Source: Alloprevotella sp.
GTDB lineage: Bacteria; Bacteroidota; Bacteroidia; Bacteroidales; Bacteroidaceae
Length of the DNA: 64,000 nucleotides
NCBI GenBank assembly: GCA_017471505.1
Contig: JAFUTC010000002.1
Location: 1 to 64,000 of the forward strand
Reading direction: 5' to 3'
In this document: piece by piece, positions 1-7,621 of the stretch
Numbering within the stretch: position 1 is the first letter of the stretch
How the letters are laid out: the number at the start of each line of letters is the position of its first letter
Notes under the pieces: generated by a model
What the model was told of the DNA's origin: nothing
Database searches by the model: none
Seen by the model: only the letters and a program-made list of their open reading frames with translations
Translations under genes and position numbers: made by a program

Positions 1-2
1 AA

Positions 3-1400
3 GACAGCGAGAATGCCGTCAACGACATGCCCAAGCAGTTCAACGACTGGATCGAGGAACACCGCGAGCAGATAGAGCTATCGCGTCTGCGGGGCAACGA
101 GCCGTACTTCCTCCGCGACAACACCGGGCGGGTAAACACCGCGCTGGGCATCAGTCAGAGCCAGCCTGTCTATATCCAGCCTACGCTGTTCGATACCGCC
201 AAGCCCGAAGCGCCGAAGGTCACGCCAGCGGAAGCCAGGGCAAAGGTCATCGACGAGCTGCGTAAGCGAGGAAGCCTGCCGAAGGAAGCCATCGACAAGC
301 TCGAACAGATTACCGACCCCGAGGAGTTCAACCGCCGTGCCGACTCCCTGCGCTCCGTGGCCGAACGCCATGAAAAACGGACAGAAAGGCAGATTGCGGA
401 GATACAGCAAGAAGCCACGATGAGGGCAAAGACAATACGTTCTGCCAACGCCCTGTTGAAAGACTTCGAAGGAATTGATGCCGTCGACACCTCTGCCCTA
501 CAGGATGCGGTTAAACATGGACGCTGGGCAGATGCTCGCGCCGAAGCCCTTGTCTTGGCACAACGAAAGAGGTCTATTCTTAAACTGCTGAAAGAAGAGC
601 ACGCCCTGGTATCATTAGAGCAATTCAAATCAAATCGTTCGCCGAAGCAAGTAAACGGTATAATAACCGAACTTGAGACAAAGCAGAAGGCGTATGAATT
701 CTTACACAAGATTGACAACAGCGTTCAAAAGAGTGATATCACTATCACCAACGGCGCAGTTGCCCTAACCATCGAACAGCATCGTTTATTGGCGCAGTCG
801 CAGAAGGTTCGCTACACAGAACACCATGCCATTTACGACGATTATATTGGAACACCCAATTCTTTTAAAATCAACGGAGCATTACGCGATGTAAAACATA
901 AAGGCCAATACGCCATACATGGTAAGGTAAGAGGAAACCCGAATGTGCCTTTCGCAGCCGATATGAAAGGAGCAAAACTCAAACCTGACGACATAGACAC
1001 CATTGAGGCTCTCGACGCGGTAGTCGCACGGCATACGACACCATTTCCCATACGAGTCGTGCGACATGTCAACTTTGATGCGGTAGAATCTTTATTCAGC
1101 CTTTCAAATATGCCAGAGAATAGCGATGCCACCAATTACAAGACTGTCATCGACCATTTGTCGAAAAAAGATATAAGACAAGACGAAGGCTTCGCGAGTG
1201 TTTCGACAGTGCCAGATGCGAATCTGTTCAAAGATAGAGACTGCCAATTAGAAATCATCATACCCGAGGGGGCTCCGATGTTTATTAGCACGAACCAAAA
1301 AGAGAGTGAAGGCATTCTCGGGCGAGAAACGAAACTCTATTACGAAAACCACTTTTGCTATAATGGCAAACTGATTATACAGTGCAGAGTTGAAAAATAA
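3..1400 (+). CDS. Phage minor head protein (Mu gpF-like) with C-terminal ADP-ribosyltransferase domain, 5' end outside window
   Basis: The reading frame is open to the left edge, so the gene starts outside the window; the first internal ATG is at 27. The first visible part (NDWIEEHREQIELSRLRGN, then PYFLRDN) resembles the end of phage Mu F-like head-morphogenesis proteins of Bacteroidetes phages. A charged helical region follows. The last ~130 residues look like an ADP-ribosyltransferase fold: an Arg in VVRHVNF, an S-x-S-type strand (GFASVSTV) and an E-x-E motif (ESE, codons 1302-1310, residues 426-428 counted from the ATG at 27) before GILGRETKL. Such ART tails are known on phage head proteins and may modify host or capsid proteins; the target here is unknown. 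It ends in a hairpin shared with the convergent gene. The domain assignment is by motif only. Confidence 0.75.
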   Translation, partial: DSENAVNDMPKQFNDWIEEHREQIELSRLRGNEPYFLRDNTGRVNTALGISQSQPVYIQPTLFDTAKPEAPKVTPAEARAKVIDELRKRGSLPKEAIDKLEQITDPEEFNRRADSLRSVAERHEKRTERQIAEIQQEATMRAKTIRSANALLKDFEGIDAVDTSALQDAVKHGRWADARAEALVLAQRKRSILKLLKEEHALVSLEQFKSNRSPKQVNGIITELETKQKAYEFLHKIDNSVQKSDITITNGAVALTIEQHRLLAQSQKVRYTEHHAIYDDYIGTPNSFKINGALRDVKHKGQYAIHGKVRGNPNVPFAADMKGAKLKPDDIDTIEALDAVVARHTTPFPIRVVRHVNFDAVESLFSLSNMPENSDATNYKTVIDHLSKKDIRQDEGFASVSTVPDANLFKDRDCQLEIIIPEGAPMFISTNQKESEGILGRETKLYYENHFCYNGKLIIQCRVEK

Positions 1401-1423
1401 AGAGGGACTTTTCCCTCTTTATT
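1396..1423. terminator. Bidirectional terminator between convergent phage genes
   Basis: A perfect 12-base inverted repeat (1396-1407 with 1412-1423) encloses a 4-base loop, with A/T-rich flanks on both sides. It lies between the head-protein stop codon and the stop codon of the leftward gene, so it can serve both directions. Confidence 0.7.
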
Positions 1424-1772
1424 CTATTTTAACCTTATCAGCACAGGCATGCTTGTCATACGCAATACGCTGAAAAGCCCGAGAATGAATTTCACAATCC
1501 CCTGGCCCCCAATGGACACAACCATCACATATAGGAGCCAACCTATTTCCACGCCTGTTCCATTCCTCCCACCAGGCAACATCGTGTCCGGAGAAACTCG
1601 GGTCGTCATGGATTGAGAATGGGATGCTCGCGTCTTTCCAGTAAAAGCAAGAACTGGCGTCTTTTAACTTCATACGCTCGGAATCTGAAACCCCCGCCAT
1701 ACAAGGAAAAGCAGAATCTCCTTCATCAAAAAAACGACAGCGTCCACATATTTGACTTAAATCCTTTTTCAT
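1419..1772 (-). CDS. Hypothetical cysteine-rich small protein of the mobile element
   Basis: This is a 117-residue protein starting at MKKDLSQICGRC; the longer upstream reading is not supported because the preceding gene occupies it. It has two cysteine clusters: C-x2-C near the N-terminus followed by further Cys (CMAG, SCFYW), and CDGC followed by DCEIH and a late HAC. This suggests metal binding, but I recognise no family. Its start overlaps the stop of the upstream gene by ATGA, so the two are probably translationally coupled. The context is the mobile-element end. Confidence 0.6.
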   Translation of the reverse strand: MKKDLSQICGRCRFFDEGDSAFPCMAGVSDSERMKLKDASSCFYWKDASIPFSIHDDPSFSGHDVAWWEEWNRRGNRLAPICDGCVHWGPGDCEIHSRAFQRIAYDKHACADKVKIE

Positions 1773-2053
1773 ACGGCACTCCACAGAATAAACATAACGA
1801 CATTCACGATAGTAATCACGCCAGCGACGGCGGTAACGAGCCACGGCCAGGAGTGGCCCTGCATATAATCGGCCAGCCTGTTGCAGCCCTCGAAGGTAAG
1901 GCTGGCATCGTCGGGCGTATGCCCTTCCGACCACGCCACCCGGATAAGTCCCTCGCGCTTCAGGAGCGAGCACCAGGGCGCATCCTGCTGAAGGTCGCCG
2001 AGCCACACGCAATAGAGCGCAAACATCTTCTTACGATAGTTTCTGAAAAACAT
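1769..2053 (-). CDS. Hypothetical phage/mobile-element protein with C-terminal membrane segment
   Basis: This is a 94-residue protein with the likely start MFFRNYRKKMFALYC (a second Met lies 9 codons in). The middle is soluble (VWLGDLQQDAPWCSLLKREGLI) and the last ~24 residues form one hydrophobic segment (WPWLVTAVAGVITIVNVVMF). It lies 10 bases after the truncated gene upstream and overlaps the next gene by ATGA, forming a small leftward operon. I do not recognise the family. A single tail-anchored segment could fit a lysis-associated or membrane accessory role, but nothing in the sequence proves that. Confidence 0.55.
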   Translation of the reverse strand: MFFRNYRKKMFALYCVWLGDLQQDAPWCSLLKREGLIRVAWSEGHTPDDASLTFEGCNRLADYMQGHSWPWLVTAVAGVITIVNVVMFILWSAV

Positions 2054-2063
2054 AGGCACAAAG

Positions 2064-2297
2064 TTAAGGATTATTACTTGCACCGGCAACGCGGTGCGGA
2101 TTTTGTTGCTTCTTGCGGTAGGCATGAACCACGCGGATGGTGCAGAGGGAGTTCTCATAGCGACCACCACGCGACAGGTGCATGGCATAGATAGCCTTCT
2201 GCGTGACGCCAACCTGCAAAGGGGTGAACTGGTCGTAGATGGCAGCAGGGCTGAAGAAGAAGAAGTCCACCTGCGGGCTGTCCGCAAAGGGGACCCA
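2064..2297 (-). pseudogene. Truncated mobile-element gene, N-terminus missing at element boundary
   Basis: The frame is open for 77 codons from 2297 to 2064 (WVPFADSPQVDFFFFSPAA, then IYDQFTPLQVGVTQKAIYAM). It is blocked upstream by TAG at 2298-2300, with no plausible start near its beginning; the only in-frame initiator is a GTG at 2270 with no ribosome site. It reads as the tail of a longer protein and lies exactly at the transition from mobile-element genes to core ribosomal genes. It is followed after 10 bases by the next leftward gene. The family is not recognised. Confidence 0.45.
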
Positions 2298-2300
2298 CTA
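2289..2300. other. Probable boundary of the prophage or mobile element
   Basis: Phage-type genes stop here and conserved ribosomal-protein genes begin 100 bases later. The plus strand ends ...GGGGACCCA at 2297, so an element ending here would have the CA/TG terminus seen in Mu-like transposable phages. The other end is outside the window, so this is a suggestion only. Confidence 0.3.
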
Positions 2301-2330
2301 AGTTGAGTATAAGTTCATACACCTATAAAC

Positions 2331-2368
2331 ACAGAACAGGCCTGAAGACTGCTTCAGGCCTGTTCTGT
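2331..2368 (-). terminator. Terminator of the rpmB-rpmG-DUF4295 operon
   Basis: A perfect 17-base inverted repeat (2331-2347 with 2352-2368) with a 4-base loop lies 39 bases beyond the DUF4295 stop. It is the strongest hairpin in the region and also separates the core operon from the mobile element. Confidence 0.8.
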
Positions 2369-2406
2369 AAATTTCTGTCAATATCGTTTTCGACAGAACG
2401 CTTGGT

Positions 2407-2565
2407 TTAGTTCTTGAAAAAGTCTTGCACCTTTTCGTTGGGAACCATCTGTTCGTCAAAAATATATGCGCCGGTCTTCGGACTCTTTACCATCTTGATG
2501 ACTTTCGTATAAGAGCGACCGTCTTTCTTACCTTCTTGAAGGGTTGCAACTGTTTTCTTTGCCAT
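2407..2565 (-). CDS. DUF4295 family protein (ribosome-associated small protein)
   Basis: This is a 52-residue basic protein that I translated directly: it begins MAKKTVATLQEGKKDG and ends VQDFFKN. DUF4295 proteins are short Bacteroidetes proteins almost always found directly after rpmB and rpmG, and here the order is exactly that, 12 bases after rpmG. The composition (many Lys, no Cys, no membrane segment) fits an accessory or phylum-specific ribosomal protein. That role is inferred from genomic context. Confidence 0.85.
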   Translation of the reverse strand: MAKKTVATLQEGKKDGRSYTKVIKMVKSPKTGAYIFDEQMVPNEKVQDFFKN

Positions 2566-2577
2566 AGTTAGGTAGTA

Positions 2578-2766
2578 TTACTTGATTTCTTTGTGAACGG
2601 TCATTCTTTTCAGTATGGGGTTGTATTTTTTCAACTCCATGCGCTCCGGCGTGTTCTTACGATTTTTGGTCGTAATATAGCGAGATGTGCCGGGAAGTCC
2701 GCTTTCCTTCATTTCGGTGCACTCAAGGATTACTTGCACGCGATTTCCTTTAACTTTCTTTGCCAT
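2578..2766 (-). CDS. rpmG: 50S ribosomal protein L33
   Basis: A 62-residue protein beginning [18 protein letters not shown] and containing the L33 core [20 protein letters not shown] with a basic C-terminus. It belongs to the large ribosomal subunit near the E site. It is the cysteine-free (zinc-independent) type apart from one Cys in LECTE. It lies 13 bases after rpmB and 12 before the DUF4295 gene, in the usual Bacteroidetes order. Length and sequence are typical. Confidence 0.96.
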   Translation of the reverse strand: MAKKVKGNRVQVILECTEMKESGLPGTSRYITTKNRKNTPERMELKKYNPILKRMTVHKEIK

Positions 2767-2779
2767 AATAATTCTGTTC

Positions 2780-3040
2780 TTAGCCGATTACTTTGATAGA
2801 ATTCCAATCGCAATAACCTTTAGCCACCGCATTGTTCAACGCAGCATCCAGGCCAATCTTATTAATAAGGCGCAAACCTGCAGCACTTATGCGCAATGTA
2901 ATCCAGCAATCCTGCTCTACGTAATAAAACTTCTTTCTAAACAAGTTTACGTCGAACGTGCGCTTTGTACGGCGGTTCGATTTCGAAACATTGTTGCCAA
3001 CCATGGCTTTCTTTCCTGTGATTTGACAAATCTTGGACAT
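2780..3040 (-). CDS. rpmB: 50S ribosomal protein L28
   Basis: An 86-residue protein starting [19 protein letters not shown], with the L28 hallmark [15 protein letters not shown] and a C-terminal [14 protein letters not shown] segment. It is a large-subunit structural protein. First gene of the three-gene operon with rpmG and DUF4295; a promoter-like TATATTTG lies about 55 bases upstream. It lacks the CXXC pair of zinc-type L28. Confidence 0.96.
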   Translation of the reverse strand: MSKICQITGKKAMVGNNVSKSNRRTKRTFDVNLFRKKFYYVEQDCWITLRISAAGLRLINKIGLDAALNNAVAKGYCDWNSIKVIG

Positions 3041-3093
3041 TTCTATCTGTATGTTATTTTGTTCGTTATAAGCAATATTTCCAATTCGGCGTG

Positions 3094-3101
3094 CAAATAT
3101 A
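3094..3101 (-). promoter_or_regulatory. Bacteroidetes -7 promoter element for rpmB operon
   Basis: On the minus strand it reads TATATTTG, matching TAnnTTTG. A TTG lies 21 bases upstream (3125-3123). It lies 54 bases before the rpmB start, in an A/T-rich gap that has no other function I can see. Confidence 0.55.
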
Positions 3102-3182
3102 ATACTTTGTTTTGGAATAGTGCAACAAATTTTATGAAATTATTTTTCAACCAATAAGTTTTTCTGGGAATCGGACTGGTCT

Positions 3183-3704
3183 CTATTCGGCCACGATTTC
3201 GCCGAGCTCGTCAACCAAATAGTCGCGCAAAAGGCGTACGGCACAGACTGTTGCGTATTCCAGATTGCGTTCGCGTCCCTTATCTTCGTCCAATTTCACC
3301 GTACGAATGTTGCCTTCTCTTCCTACTGCTATCCAAATGGTTCCGACCGGTACACTCGTGCCCGAGTTGGTGCTGTCGCCGCCAGGGCCGGCATAGCCGC
3401 TTATGGCAATGGCATAGTCGGTCTGGAACATACTGTTGGCCCCGACAACCATCTGACGCACCACGTTCTCGCTAACTACGGTTTCGCGGCAGATTGTTTC
3501 GGGATCTACATGGAGAAAACTTTCCTTCAGATCGGTCCAATAGCACACCAATCCGCCCTTAAAGTAGTTTGAACTTCCAGGTATGGATGTAATCACGCTG
3601 CTGATACGCCCGGCGGTGCAACTCTCTGCAGTCGACAGGGTTTTGTGGTTGCGCCAGAGAAGCGCACTTATTTCTCGGCTGACGATTTTTGAGTCAAAAG
3701 TCAT
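3183..3704 (-). CDS. CinA C-terminal family protein (nicotinamide-nucleotide amidase, PncC-like)
   Basis: With the start at MTFDSKIVSREISALL the protein has 173 residues, the usual length of the stand-alone CinA C-terminal domain. The hallmark loops TAESCTAG (25-32) and ISGYAGPGG (about 101-109) are present, as is PVGTIWIAV. Members deamidate nicotinamide mononucleotide in the pyridine nucleotide cycle. An upstream Met gives 23 extra residues but runs into tsaD, so I prefer the shorter form. It follows tsaD by 26 bases on the same strand and is probably co-transcribed with it. Confidence 0.85.
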   Translation of the reverse strand: MTFDSKIVSREISALLWRNHKTLSTAESCTAGRISSVITSIPGSSNYFKGGLVCYWTDLKESFLHVDPETICRETVVSENVVRQMVVGANSMFQTDYAIAISGYAGPGGDSTNSGTSVPVGTIWIAVGREGNIRTVKLDEDKGRERNLEYATVCAVRLLRDYLVDELGEIVAE

Positions 3705-3730
3705 TTCAATTCTTCTGTTTTTCAGTGAAA

Positions 3731-4750
3731 CTATAAAACGGTTTGCGAGAAGGCAGGTTTTGCCAAATCGCAAAAGTCCTTGTCCAAATATTTATAATAG
3801 CCTGTCATGGCTATCATAGCCGCGTTGTCGGTTGTATAGCCGAACTTGGGAATATAAATCCTCCATCCGCGTTTTTCCTGCCTGTCTCTGAACGCTTGCC
3901 TTAGGGCAGTGTTCGCACTCACTCCCCCACTCAACGCCACGTCCTTGATGCCGGTTTGCTTGACAGCCATTTCGAGTTTTTGCATCAGGATATCTACAAT
4001 TGTCTTTTCGAGAGAGGCCGCAAGGTCTTCCTTGTGCGTCTCGATAAAGTCCGGGGCAGTCTTCAACTCGTCCCTTAGGAAATAAAGAAACGATGTTTTC
4101 AGCCCGCTGAAGCTGTAGTTGAGGCCGGCCACATGTGGTTTGGCAAACTTGTATGCTTCCGGATTTCCCTTTCTCGCCAGACGATCGATGACAGGTCCGC
4201 CCGGATAGCCCAGACCCATGACCTTGGAACACTTGTCCATAGCCTCGCCAGCTGCGTCGTCTATGGTCTGCCCCAACATCTCCATTTTGTTGTAAGCGTC
4301 CACACGGACAATTTGCGTATTTCCCCCACTGACCATCAGACACAAGTAGGGATAAGGTGGCGCAGGATCGGTTTCGTCTGCGGTACGAATGAAGTGCGCC
4401 AAGATATGTCCTTGCAGGTGGTTCACTTCAATAAGAGGCACATTCAGAGCCGTGGCAATTCCTTTGGCAAAAGAGACACCCACCAAAAGCGAACCCATCA
4501 GACCCGGGCCGAGCGTTACGGCAACGGCCGAGATGTCCGACTTGTCGACCCCTGCCTGCTTCAAAGCCTGATCGACCACAGGCACGATGTGCTGCTGGTG
4601 TGCCCTGCTGGCCAGTTCGGGTACCACGCCGCCATAAGCCTCATGCACTTTCTGCGAGGCCGTTACGTTGCTGAGCAGTATTCCGTCACAAATCACTGCA
4701 GCCGACGTATCATCACAACTCGATTCTATTCCAAGGACACAGACCCTCAT
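3731..4750 (-). CDS. tsaD: tRNA N6-adenosine threonylcarbamoyltransferase
   Basis: A 339-residue member of the Kae1/TsaD/Qri7 family, which transfers the threonylcarbamoyl group to A37 of ANN-decoding tRNAs as part of the TsaBDE complex. The N-terminal ASKHA motif GIESSCDDTSAAV, the metal-binding H111-x3-H115 in NHLQGHILAH, and SGGNTQIV and ALSGGVSANTALR are all present. The length is normal. Encoded between map and cinA on the minus strand, 18 bases after map, so probably one transcript. Confidence 0.96.
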   Translation of the reverse strand: MRVCVLGIESSCDDTSAAVICDGILLSNVTASQKVHEAYGGVVPELASRAHQQHIVPVVDQALKQAGVDKSDISAVAVTLGPGLMGSLLVGVSFAKGIATALNVPLIEVNHLQGHILAHFIRTADETDPAPPYPYLCLMVSGGNTQIVRVDAYNKMEMLGQTIDDAAGEAMDKCSKVMGLGYPGGPVIDRLARKGNPEAYKFAKPHVAGLNYSFSGLKTSFLYFLRDELKTAPDFIETHKEDLAASLEKTIVDILMQKLEMAVKQTGIKDVALSGGVSANTALRQAFRDRQEKRGWRIYIPKFGYTTDNAAMIAMTGYYKYLDKDFCDLAKPAFSQTVL

Positions 4751-4768
4751 TCTCGCACGCGTATATAT

Positions 4769-5650
4769 TTATTGAGTCAGAATTTCCAAGCCATCTTCCG
4801 TCACGAGGAACGTGTGCTCCCATTGTGCACTGGGCAGGCCGTCTTCCGTACATACCGTCCAGTTGTCGTCGCTGTCTATGAACACGTGGCGCTTGCCCAT
4901 GTTAATCATCGGTTCAATAGTAAACACCATTCCCGGCACCAACAGCATACCATCGGCATGCGTGTCGTAGTGGTCCACTTCCGGCTCGTCGTGGAAGACA
5001 AGTCCAACTCCATGTCCACAAAACTCGCGCACCACGCTGTATCCGTTCTTGTGGGCGTGTTGTGCGATAGCCTTGCCGACGTCGCCGATATGTCCCCAAG
5101 GCTTTGCAGCGGCAGCGCCAATCTCCAAGCACTCTTTCGTGACGCGCACCAGGCGCTCTTTCTGCGGCGTTGTCTTTCCTATGATAAACATGCGCGAGGC
5201 ATCGCTGAAGTAGCCGTCCTTGATGGTCGACACGTCCACATTTACAATATCGCCCTCCTCTAGAATTTCATCCTCCGAGGGTATTCCGTGGCAGACCACA
5301 TCGTCAATGCTCGTACACACGCTTTTCGGGTAGCCTTCGTAGCCGAGGTCGGCAGGAATGGCACCATGGGCTATCGTGTAGTCGTACACAATCTTATCGA
5401 TTTCAGCCGTCGACATTCCGGCACAAATCTTTTCGGCAACGGCATCGAGGACTCCCGTATTGATGACAGCCGAGCGGCGGATTCCTTCAATCTGCTCTTG
5501 GTTAAGCACCAGCCTGCGAGGCGGGCACAAATCGCCTCGGTTTTGGTGGGCGAGAATTTTCAAGTCGAGCGCCGTAGGCTCCTGCCCTTTCGGCACATAC
5601 CAGTTCTTCTTTCGAAAGTTGAACATCTTCTTCAGTATTGACAGGTCCAT
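4769..5650 (-). CDS. map: Type I methionine aminopeptidase with N-terminal extension
   Basis: The 293-residue protein carries the type I fold with all expected metal ligands in sequence: Asp in NVDVSTIKDG and FSDASRMF, His in CGHGVGLVFHDEP, Glu in FTIEPMIN and Glu in QWEHTFLV. It removes initiator methionine from nascent proteins. About 45 residues precede the catalytic core, including FRKKNWYVPKGQEP and CPPRR. The alternative start at 5626 (MFNFRKK) gives 285 residues. The gene starts only 28 bases after the 3' end of the tmRNA gene with no clear terminator between, so read-through transcription is possible. Confidence 0.94.
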   Translation of the reverse strand: MDLSILKKMFNFRKKNWYVPKGQEPTALDLKILAHQNRGDLCPPRRLVLNQEQIEGIRRSAVINTGVLDAVAEKICAGMSTAEIDKIVYDYTIAHGAIPADLGYEGYPKSVCTSIDDVVCHGIPSEDEILEEGDIVNVDVSTIKDGYFSDASRMFIIGKTTPQKERLVRVTKECLEIGAAAAKPWGHIGDVGKAIAQHAHKNGYSVVREFCGHGVGLVFHDEPEVDHYDTHADGMLLVPGMVFTIEPMINMGKRHVFIDSDDNWTVCTEDGLPSAQWEHTFLVTEDGLEILTQ

Positions 5651-5678
5651 TTCTTCAACAGATTCCTGAAAACATTTG

Positions 5679-6080
5679 TGGACCAGGAGGGAATCGAACC
5701 CTCGTCCAAACGAGGAACGACTGTGCTTTCTACACGCTTATCTCCGAATTGGTTGTCGGGAACACACTTGGTTCGAAGCCTCCAGTCGTCTGTTCCTTAT
5801 CCTCTGTTGTTTCACGCCTTGCGCGAGGCCGCAAGACGCAATCCCCGATTTACTGCACCACTTTTACCTGCGAGCCTCGGAGCAAGAGCTTCAGAGTGAT
5901 GTCTCGTCGCAGCACCTTGTGCCGCGATAAAGCCTCAACTTACTGTGCTTCGGTTAGGCAGCGAGAGCGTAATTGTTTTCGCCAATTAAATTTGTGAAAG
6001 CCGAGATTAAAGTGCCCACCTTCAGGCGCACTGCGTGCTTACACACCCTTTCTACTCGCTGTCAAATCCAGGTCTGGCCC
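5679..6080 (-). ncRNA. ssrA: Transfer-messenger RNA
   Basis: The 5' end reads GGGCCAGACCTGGATTTGAC and the 3' end carries a T-arm (GAGGG TTCGATT CCCTC) followed by CTGGTCC and discriminator A, so the two ends form a 7-bp acceptor stem with one G-U pair. The internal tag frame, read leftward from 5983, encodes GENNYALAA followed by TAA (5954-5956), the typical Bacteroidetes tag. tmRNA with SmpB rescues stalled ribosomes and marks products for proteolysis. CCA is not encoded and must be added. The span is 402 bases, normal for the family. Confidence 0.96.
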
Positions 6081-6112
6081 ATATTGTTGCGAACAGAGTG
6101 CGCATTGAGTGG

Positions 6113-6143
6113 CAAAAGTAGCACAAATATTTCTAAGCACAAA
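6113..6143 (-). promoter_or_regulatory. tmRNA promoter
   Basis: On the minus strand TTTG (6143-6140) is followed after exactly 19 bases by TACTTTTG (6120-6113), a full Bacteroidetes sigma consensus. It lies 33 bases before the mature tmRNA 5' end, which leaves room for a short processed leader. Confidence 0.75.
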
Positions 6144-6267
6144 ACACACTTGTTGCTGTCAGGAAAAAACTGGCGCCCCGGAGCCGACGGTTGCAGAGGC
6201 TCGCGCCAATGGCTACCGTTCAAGTTGCAAATCTTCTAAAAGATTTAAAAAAGAAGCATGATTTCGC

Positions 6268-6275
6268 TATTTTTG
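6268..6275 (+). promoter_or_regulatory. -7 promoter element for the HAD phosphatase gene
   Basis: TATTTTTG matches TAnnTTTG and lies 25 bases before the ATG at 6301. No clear -33 element is visible; the upstream sequence is a run of T and A. Confidence 0.5.
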
Positions 6276-6300
6276 CACCACAAAAACAAAAGCCCACCCT

Positions 6301-6969
6301 ATGATGAATCCCCTTTGTGTTCTTTTCGACCTCGACGGCACTCTTCTCAATACGCTCGACGACCTGACGACCTCCGTCAATGCCACGCTTTCCCATCTGC
6401 ATTGTCCCACGCGCGACAAGGACGACGTTCGTCGATTCCTCGGCAACGGCTATCGCTATCTGATCTCCAATGCCTTGCCGGCCAATGTTCCCGAATCAAC
6501 CCTCAACGAGGCGTTGCAATTCTTCGGTGCCTTCTACGCAGCGCATTGCCTCGACCAGACACGCCCCTACGACGGCATGGCGGAACTACTTGAACGGCTG
6601 AAAAAAGAGAGTATTTTAGTGGCCATCGTATCGAACAAAGGACAACAGGCTGCTTCGGAAGTATGCGAGCGATTCTTCCCTGGCACATTGGTCATAGGCG
6701 AGACGTCGAAGACTCCGCGCAAACCCAGTCCGGCCATGTTGCTTGAAGCCGTTCGACTGTTGGGTGCCGACAAAGAACGCACCGTCTTCGTGGGAGATTC
6801 GGAGGTCGACATCCAAACCGCAGAGCATGCAGCAATCCCATGCATCTCGTGCACGTGGGGATTCAGAAATAAAGAGGAACTCCTGTCGTCCGGAGCGACG
6901 ACATTGGTCGAGACCGTAGCACAACTGGGCGAGGCTATCGATTCACTAACGCTTCGAGCCGCGGAATAA
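6301..6969 (+). CDS. HAD family hydrolase, phosphoglycolate phosphatase-like
   Basis: The 222-residue protein begins with the HAD motif FDLDGTLLNT (nucleophile Asp10, acid/base Asp12), has a helical cap of about 70 residues, then motif II IVSNKG, motif III Lys in RKPSP and motif IV VFVGDSEVD. This is the subclass of phosphoglycolate phosphatase and PpaX-like enzymes; the exact substrate cannot be read from sequence. Two adjacent ATGs (6301 and 6304) can serve as start. Its last 35 bases overlap the end of the convergent Crp-type gene, so antisense interference between the two is possible. Confidence 0.88.
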   Translation: MMNPLCVLFDLDGTLLNTLDDLTTSVNATLSHLHCPTRDKDDVRRFLGNGYRYLISNALPANVPESTLNEALQFFGAFYAAHCLDQTRPYDGMAELLERLKKESILVAIVSNKGQQAASEVCERFFPGTLVIGETSKTPRKPSPAMLLEAVRLLGADKERTVFVGDSEVDIQTAEHAAIPCISCTWGFRNKEELLSSGATTLVETVAQLGEAIDSLTLRAAE

Positions 6970-7618
6970 CGATGTGCTCGCGGTGGGTCTCAATCAGTCC
7001 ACATTCGCGCAGACCATTCAGCAACCTTGATATATTGAGCCGTGTGGTGCCAAGTTCTTGGCTCAGGCGGCTCATTTTTATTTGCAAGTCCTTGTGTCCG
7101 GCCGGTCGGATGCACCGAGCCAACATGAAATCAATCAGTTTTGCCTCCAACTCCGAACGCTTGTTCTTCCACAGTTCATAGTCGCGTCGTTGCACCTGAA
7201 AGCACAGCGCATTGAGCAAGTTCACCCGGAACGTGGGAAAGTCGAACATCACCTCGCGCACGGCCTGCTTGCCCACCACCAGCATTTGCACGTCGGTCTG
7301 CGCCTCTATGGTATGGGCGTAGCGTGTGTGCATGCCGAAAAGGTTTTCGGGTTCAAACACATAGGGGGCACTAATCTGCTCGCTGACAGCATAGGTATGG
7401 TCGTCGCTCTCACGCCGGCAGCTGACGGTGCCCTCAATCAGTAAATACAACTCCTCGCAGCGAGTTCCCTGACGGGTTATGACGGCCGTCCGTGCATGCT
7501 TTTGGAAATGCAGCGCCACCTTTTCGGCTAACTGAAACACCTCACGGCGGCTCATGCCTTGCAGGAGCGGCAGTTGCAGGATATAGTCAAGCGAACGGAT
7601 TGATGCGTCGGAGGCCAT
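6935..7618 (-). CDS. Crp/Fnr family transcriptional regulator
   Basis: A 227-residue protein with an N-terminal cyclic-nucleotide-binding-like barrel (about 15-125) and a C-terminal winged helix with helix-turn-helix LSQELGTTRLNISRLLNGL. There is no FNR cysteine cluster, and the barrel lacks a clear cAMP-binding RxS pair, so the ligand is unknown. It follows apbE by 3 bases on the same strand and overlaps the 3' end of the HAD gene by 35 bases. It could control the apbE/DUF6048 group with which it is transcribed. Confidence 0.85.
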   Translation of the reverse strand: MASDASIRSLDYILQLPLLQGMSRREVFQLAEKVALHFQKHARTAVITRQGTRCEELYLLIEGTVSCRRESDDHTYAVSEQISAPYVFEPENLFGMHTRYAHTIEAQTDVQMLVVGKQAVREVMFDFPTFRVNLLNALCFQVQRRDYELWKNKRSELEAKLIDFMLARCIRPAGHKDLQIKMSRLSQELGTTRLNISRLLNGLRECGLIETHREHIVIPRLEALVNR

Positions 7619-7621
7619 CGG

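Noticed and set aside
5638-5997. Small rightward reading frames across 5638-5997
   Set aside because: They overlap the tmRNA gene, which explains the sequence fully.
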